In this document: piece by piece, positions 57,961 to 64,000 of the stretch
Layout of the letters: each line of letters opens with the position of its first letter
Numbering within the stretch: position 1 is the first letter of the stretch
Source: Tricholoma matsutake
Lineage: Eukaryota; Basidiomycota; Agaricomycetes; Agaricales; Tricholomataceae
Assembly: GCA_026075535.2 (NCBI GenBank)
Contig: AP026540.1
Location: forward strand, 11,532,001 to 11,596,000
DNA length: 64,000 nucleotides
Direction of reading: 5' to 3'
Position numbers and translations under genes: made by a program
Notes under the pieces: generated by a model
Database searches by the model: none
What the model was told of the DNA's origin: nothing
Seen by the model: the letters and a program-made list of their open reading frames with translations, nothing else

Positions 57961-60708
57961 TAGAGAACTTGCTTAGACCCTATGGTTCTTAACGGGTATT
58001 TAGGTCCCTGACCACAGAAGTTGCTGGACATCAATCAAACAAACATCATCGATAAACTATGTCCTATCATGAGAAATGACATTGTTGTTTCAAGTTTGCA
58101 GGTAAGCAGTAAGCACTTACTTTTATAACTGACTGTTTATTAGGTTCTAAACTACCTGCCCACACTGCCAAACAACACAAAGAGAACAAAACAGGGCCCA
58201 AACAACAATTTGGGCCCCAAGTATGTTTTTCTTTTGGTTTTTTTTTTCAAGTAACTTTATTTTCATTATTTACAGGTTTTAACTCACACACAACAATGCA
58301 ACAACAAACAACGCAATGATGCAACGATGGGCCACACTGCCCCCACATGCCACATCACAGGCCCAAATGATGATGATATCATTGTTTGGGCCTCAGAAAA
58401 CTCACTTACAACAACGTGACTACCCAACCAATGCACCCACACCTGCCGACCTGCCTACCAGCAAGGACAGGAGCAATGACAAGGGGAGGGCTGGCCACAA
58501 GGACACCACCACAAACCAGCATCCACCACCACTGCTGCTGCTAGCAGACAAGGACACCAGGGGACATGAGGCAGGGCTGATGATGGGTACGATGACATGG
58601 ACACGACAGGAAGTGGGAGCAACAGGAGGAATGAACCACAGGAACAAAGGCAATGGGGAGGGAGGGGCTGGCTGCAGCACACACAAAACAGGCCCAAACA
58701 AATGGTTGTCATTTGGGCCCCAGGCAAGTTCTTCTATGTTCGCTTCTTATTTTTTTTCCTTTCAGCTAACTTATCTCCTCATTCATTATAGGGTTTACTT
58801 ATGTTACAGCAACACAATGACCCACAACCCCACCATCTACCACCACTATTGCATGTGACAGAAGACTCACCACCTGCCCCCAGCCTTGCAAGCAACTGCT
58901 CATGGGGTGGCGGGTGGATTGATGATGACAACTGGGGATGGACAATAGGTATGACAACAGCAGGATACAGGCTGGGGTACAGGGGCCAACAACGTGTAGA
59001 CATGCATCATTTGGGCTCAGGTAAGTGTTTTTTATATCCCTTTCTTGTTTTTCCTCCTCCTCTCTCCTTCTTTCCTTCATGTCTATGGATGGGGGGTGGC
59101 ATTGACTGAGCTGTCCAGCCTCTACAGTGGGAGCCCCTGGGTAGTGAGGCTCAATGTTGTCCCCTGTTTCTTCCTTGTTCTTCTTCTTCTCCCTCATTCT
59201 CCCTGTTCTCTCATTCTGATCGATATTATGGAGCTACTCCCTTATACAAAGACTTTGATGAGAAGCTCATCAAACACATCTGGTGCACCCACAGCATAGC
59301 CCAGCAATCAGCAGTCATCCTGCCATCCACTGTAGTCTCCACCACCATGCCCTCATTAGCCAGTTCCCAATCTGATCTCAATACCAACAGCAACAACACC
59401 TCCTCCACTTCTTCAAATGAGAAACTCAAAGCTCCCACTGCTGCTGCAGTTGAGGAAAAGAAGCCCCCAGTGCCCACAAAGCGAAGTTGGAAGGCGACAC
59501 CACCATCATTGATGCCACCCCTTCCCTCCCTCATCTACCGACCCCCACTCCTTCAACCCCCACTGCTATGGCTGCCATGGCTTCCATGACACTGAACAAC
59601 AACAATGAACAAGCAGAAATGGAGCCCAACCAATGTTCAATGTTGTTTGGGCCTTACATAAGTTTTTTTCTCATTTCTTCATCTTTCTTTTTACCAACCA
59701 ACTCTATTTTAGGTATTTTAGCTTGTAATGACAGAATCCACCCCAAGACACCCTGCCCAACCTCTGTACCACATGCCACACCACATGCCACACCACCGCT
59801 GTGAGCCCCTGCTCGCAGGGTGCGTACAGCCATGGGAACAACTGGACAACAAGCAACACCAAATGAAGATGGCAACAGCAAAGTATGCCAATGCCAGGTT
59901 GTATTGGTACAGGATATGGCTGAGGGATGCCGGGAGACCCAAGGAGTGGGATACCTGCCAGGTATGCCCCCCTGCCCCATCTTCTCCCTTCCCAACTCAC
60001 ACTCATCACAGGGTGGGGAGTGGGTACTGATGAACCATACCAAGAGGAGGACCACCACCCCCAAACACCACCTGGCCCCCAGACAATGACCACCTACCTC
60101 TAGCCCTGCAAGCAACTGCTTGTAGGGTGGATCATGGGTGCTATGGTGCTACAATGGTGGGAATGAGACCACAGATGCCCATGACACCAGGATGGCCAGC
60201 ACCCATCCCAGCCTTGCAAGCAACTGCTCATAGGGTGGATCACAGGTGCTACGATGATGGGGATGGTGGCACAGACACCCAGGACACCAGGATGGCATCA
60301 GACAATCAGCACCCACCCTGAGCCCTGCAAGCAACCACTCATAGGGTGGATTGCAGGTGCTACAATGGACACCCAGATGCCATAACTGGGTGTTGTGAGC
60401 CTATGCAAGCAACTCCCCCGCCCCCTAACCCTCAGCCCCCATATGTAGCCCCTGTGAGTGAGATGATGGGCAATAGCTCATCACTGCAGCAGGGGCCTCT
60501 AGGGCATGGAGGTGTTGAAGGGATGGGTAGAGGAGTGAGGATACCCTTCCCATGGTTATTAGGGGCATACTGCGGTGTATACCCATAACCCACCACACCA
60601 TACCTCTGAAGGGTATGGTGTACATAGGTGTGGGCACGGTATACAATGTTTACACCCGCAGGTGTACTCATGTTGAACCCTAGCACTGGAGGGTGAAAGA
60701 GGGGAGAA
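57961..60708. repeat. Array of hairpin modules (GGGCCC, GAGCAACTGCTC and intron-like units)
   Basis: It contains GGGCCC-type hairpins at 58193, 58360, 58690 and 59621, a half copy near 59010, and intron-like segments after several (58724-58791 with a GC donor; 59021 GTAAGT). Hairpins of the CCCTGCAAGCAACTGCTCATAGGG type lie at 58880, 59800, 60102, 60212 and 60322; the last three form a ~110-bp tandem array. The right end (60590-60690) has GGTATGGTG/CAGTGCTAGGG sequence reminiscent of element D ends. Open frames up to 180 codons here are low-complexity and not believable genes. Likely one or more degraded D-like elements. Confidence 0.6.
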
Positions 60709-63412
60709 TAGTGTTTGAAAGTCTGGTTCATGCAACCTAAAAAAAACCACAACCAAACCAAACTGAACCATGGTCCAGTCACTTTACAATTGCAGTTGCC
60801 TCAGATTTTGCTGGTGATCAGTTACGGTTCTAATGATTGTATATTTATTTAAAACCAATAAAAACCAGTTGTAGCTGGTTTGAACCGGTTTATATACATA
60901 CTATATACCTTACTATACCTACTTACATAGTAACTAATATAAAGGGATAATGGGACCATGCCCAAGGAAAGAAAAGCATGAAAAGTGTGGGTTTATATAC
61001 CTGGAGGCTGCACACAGACCATTTGGTCACATTTGCACACCCAAACAAAAAAGTGGTGCCACTATGTTCACCATTCCCACAACAACAACATCAACCCTCG
61101 ATGCTGCTGCCACCACTCCCCTGTCCTCTGCCTCCTTCCACAACCACTGCTCCATCAATGCCCGCTGCTATTCCCACGTCCCCCACATTGGATAATGCCA
61201 CCAAATGCCGCAAACAAACCATGGGGCCCAAACAATGTCATTTGGGCCCAGGTAATGTTTTTAATGTTTTTAAAGATGTTTTCTTTACTTTTTTTAGGAT
61301 CTAACTATCTTGTAGCAACGAGATGGCACCAAGATGGCACCCACACACCCCCTTTGCACCCACCCATGATGATGGGGATGACAAACAATCCAGCACCTAA
61401 CCTAGCCCTGCGAGCCACTGCTCGTAGGGTGGGTCGCAGGTGCTGGCAGCTGCCAACAAGGGATGACAGAAGGAAGGGACAGCAAATGATGACAACATGG
61501 CAGTGGTGCCACATCACCCACCACCAACCCTGATGACAATGACAATGTGGCACCACTGCCATGTCACCAATGCCCACTGCCCACCTCTAACCCAACAACG
61601 AGTGCTCACCACGGCGACGCAGCACCACCACCCTGCCTGTGAGCCACTGCTCACAGGGGGAGATGGGATGCCTCAGCAAGGTCAGGCAGCATGGCAGCAC
61701 ACCAATGTGCAACCCTCTCCCCTCGTTCACCCAAACACGAGTGGGGGAGGTGTTTTCTTCTTTGTATTTTACATTTTCATATCTTGTTTTATTTCATAGT
61801 AGTATTATTATTTTAAACTACACTACATATGTTCGGTTTTGACTGACTATAGTTGATTGACAGATAGTTGTACCCAAACCAGCTGCAACCAGTAGTCAGA
61901 CTGCATAGGACCACCCTGAACCAGTTTCAAGTGGTTCGGTCCGGTTTTAAGTAGATTTTGAATTTGATCAAACCAGTTGCAGTCTTGGTTTCTTCCCAAG
62001 ATGGGAAAAAACCAGACTGAACCGGTGATAGGTCCACCTCGTTGTTCAAGCTCAGAAAACATGTCTACGATCATTGTTGAAGCTCTCCAAAGTTCTACAG
62101 ACCTCTACAAAGCTCTACGAACCCATACAAACCCCTCCGAAGCTCTACAAAGCTCTACAAAGTCACAAGAATGCTTTGAAATCCTTTGCAACACTTCGAA
62201 ACTCTTTGCAACACCTCAAAACTCTTCGTATGCCTTCAGCCACCATAGTACAACTCCCCCAACTTTCATACAGCTCAGGATATACACTTGGAACATTGTC
62301 GATGAGTTCCAAACCAGTATCGAGCAATATCACAGCGATATCGGCCTTTGAACAAGTCCGATATTTCCTCAACTGACTTCAAAAATCATTGAACATCGAA
62401 AATCAACATCGGACACTATATTGCTATCTGAATTGTCATCACACACATGCCAGATGTATCCCCTACCATTGTCAAACAATATCGCACCAATATCGGGCCA
62501 CAAATGAAGTCCAAAGAATCTTCGAAAATCTTTGAAAAAACATCAAACCTCAAAAAACATCATCAGACACAGTATTTCCTGTTCGAACGATCTTTGGACA
62601 CATGCTGGACACATGGGACACTATATCGAGTATATCGAACACATTTTGACCACATGTGCATGCATACAATCCGCTCGAAGCAGTTTCCGATCTTTTATTC
62701 AATTTATAACAAGGACAGTCCAGTTTTAGCTATTCTTTCTTATTGTTTCTTCATCATGTGTTATATTCACCCCTTCTAGGCTCGCTTTATTGTTCTGATA
62801 TACTTATATTGTCTTTTGCCTCGAGCTTTCCACATGTTTGCCTCATGTTCTCTAGCCTTTTTAGGTACTTCTTTATTTTATATAAAAAGATGTACTAGAT
62901 ACAAAGAAAAACAAGAAAGTCGTTGTCTTCCTCCCAGATCACAGTGATTTGAGAGTACAGTTTAGTCTTATTCAGTCCAAAGTTTGGTGTTTTACGCTAA
63001 ACTTCCTCGAAATTCCTTGCATTACACTATTTTCGCTCTTGCTTCCCTTGATTAGCCTTTTCTTCACTTCTACTACTCGTCTAGTCCCCCGATCTTGCGT
63101 CCGAACATATCTGTGCACTCGAAATTCCTCAAAACTTCTTTGAAAAATATTGCGACATCTCGAAAAGCATCACGACATCTCGAAAATCATCGCAACCCCT
63201 CAAAAATCATTGCAAGTCCTTGAAACACATTCTTTTAGCCTCGAACTGCTTCGACAAGCAGTTGTTTCATGACTATTTGATGGTCGGTCTGACAGGTGAC
63301 ATCTAGAGGGCCTCACATCCTTCCTCTGACTCATGTTATACCATCTGAAGCCATTTTGTGGGTTTTGTTTGGGTTTCTGGGTTGAGCATCATCACCAGAC
63401 CTTCAAACACTA
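60709..63412. mobile_element. hAT-like TIR element, copy 5, with cargo and nested repeat
   Basis: Ends TAGTGTTTGAAAGTCTGGTT and reverse complement of TAGTGTTTGAAGGTCTGGT. Perfect 8-bp TSD GGGGAGAA (60701-60708, 63413-63420). The interior has a GGGCCC hairpin with intron-like segment (61224-61297), CCCTGCGAGC/GCTCGTAGGG and CCTGTGAGC/GCTCACAGG hairpins (61405, 61633) and a CTCGTTCACCCAAACACGAG unit (61720). A putative solo LTR (62028-63392) sits just inside the right TIR. Confidence 0.93.
62028..63392. mobile_element. Putative solo LTR (large-LTR family), copy 2
   Basis: It shares its right end (TTTTGTGGGTTTTGTTTGGG ... GAGCATCATC) with 38999-40389. It has a TATA-like TATATAAAAAG near 62880. 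Flanking pentamers ACCGG / ACCAG differ by one CpG-type transition. Many CTCTACAAAGCTCTACAAAG words occur at the left. No coding content. Confidence 0.5.
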
Positions 63413-63639
63413 GGGGAGAATGAGGAGGAGAAGGTCTCATAGGCATCTAGAACACCTGAATGACACATACTTACAATTTTCATAAAGCATAGTCATATTC
63501 ATATGAAATCAATACTACTACAGTGCATATGCTAGTAACTAAGATGGTTCATGGTGCATGCAGAAGAGGCCACAAATTTACTAAATACCATACTATGTGG
63601 ATGGCAAGTCACGGCGAGACATGATGGGCCCCAGGCCAT

Positions 63640-64000
63640 TTAAGCTTGCATCTGCTCCTGCTCACCCTGCTCATTCTGCTCATCCTCATCATTGTCCTCG
63701 TCCTCCTCATCCTCATTGTCACCATCTTCAAGTTCAAGGGCTTCCATTTCTGTGGTCATCAGAATATTATACAAAGCCTGAACACAGTTTTCATACTTCT
63801 TCATGAATGTGCGCTGGGGCATGTTCTTCCAATCAGGTCAGTTGGATGACAATCACTCTTCAAAGGAAGTGCAACTGGGGCCATGGAAAAGAGTGCACAA
63901 TTCCTGAGTGACATTGCATTGAAGAAAGCTGGATTGAACCAATCCAAAGGACAATCCACAGGTACACGAGTGGAGATTTGGCTCTCCAGATTCTCAGGAT
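63640..64000 (-). pseudogene. C-terminal gene fragment, runs off the window
   Basis: Reading leftward from 64000: ENLESQISTRVPVDCPLDWF, NPAFFNAMSLRNCALFSM, then a frame change near 63825, then RTFMKKYENCVQALYNILMT and an acidic tail of Asp/Glu/Asn/Gln. The reading style resembles a family of hypothetical proteins of mushroom fungi ending in a MKKYGN-like motif and an acidic tail; this is recollection only. The rest lies beyond the window. Confidence 0.5.

Noticed and set aside
58316..60115. Several 90-180 codon frames on both strands
   Set aside because: They overlap hairpin modules and tandem repeats, are low-complexity, and have no consistent codon pattern or domain.

Overview
The window looks like repeat-rich nuclear DNA from a filamentous basidiomycete, probably an Agaricomycete. 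This is inferred from short spliceosomal introns (45-53 nt, GTAAGT/GTATGT...TAG/CAG), chromodomain Ty3/gypsy elements, Ty1/copia elements, a basidiomycete-type CACTA (Plavaka/tnp2-like) transposase, and TpG/CpA-rich decay typical of CpG-methylated fungal transposons. The lineage (possibly Boletales) rests on remembered protein style, not on a search. No tRNA, rRNA, CRISPR array or bacterial feature was found. Layout: 1-7.7 kb holds the only non-transposon-like genes: a multi-exon gene of unrecognised family with four in-frame TGA codons (353-2843), a 1.9-kb repeat-rich spacer, a minus-strand gene with a cysteine cluster and coiled coils (4813-5967), and a plus-strand gene built from F[HY]IP[DG]SP repeats with a clean terminal intron (6211-7695). 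7.7-13.1 kb is unrecognised DNA carrying a solo LTR and two TIR elements. 13.1-33.4 kb is one Ty1/copia element (A, TSD AAGTT) carrying two insertions: chromovirus B (TSD AAAAC) and TIR element D (8-bp TSD CTTGAAAG). D itself carries chromovirus C. 35.3-40.9 kb is a second, 5'-truncated copia (E, minus strand) with a putative large solo LTR and a foldback MITE inside. It abuts D', a second copy of D. 41.9-43.6 kb is an inverted, rearranged copy of the 2.9-4.8 kb spacer repeat, split by a hAT-like element. 43.8-49.6 kb is chromovirus F, sister of B (TSD CAGAG). 50-57.3 kb holds a truncated copia LTR and a gypsy-type gag-protease relic, each split by a hAT-like element, then a decayed CACTA transposase. 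57.3-63.4 kb is an array of hairpin modules and the largest hAT-like element. The right edge holds a C-terminal gene fragment on the minus strand. Main biological points: (1) Five non-autonomous hAT-like elements share the end TAGTGTTTGAAGG; four have perfect 8-bp TSDs, the fifth a 7/8 match, and two have an unoccupied paralogous site in this same window. (2) Chromoviruses B, C and F carry a primer-binding site complementary (11-12 nt) to their own LTR, the Tf1/sushi self-priming arrangement. Copia A instead has a site complementary to the anticodon arm of initiator tRNA-Met. (3) Premature stops are mostly TGA at former CGA codons. Comparing B with F shows the same ancestral CpG decayed to TG in one copy and CA in the other. 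(4) Two TIR families with different termini share cargo: three kinds of hairpin module, one of them followed by an intron-like segment. This is the best candidate for something undescribed.
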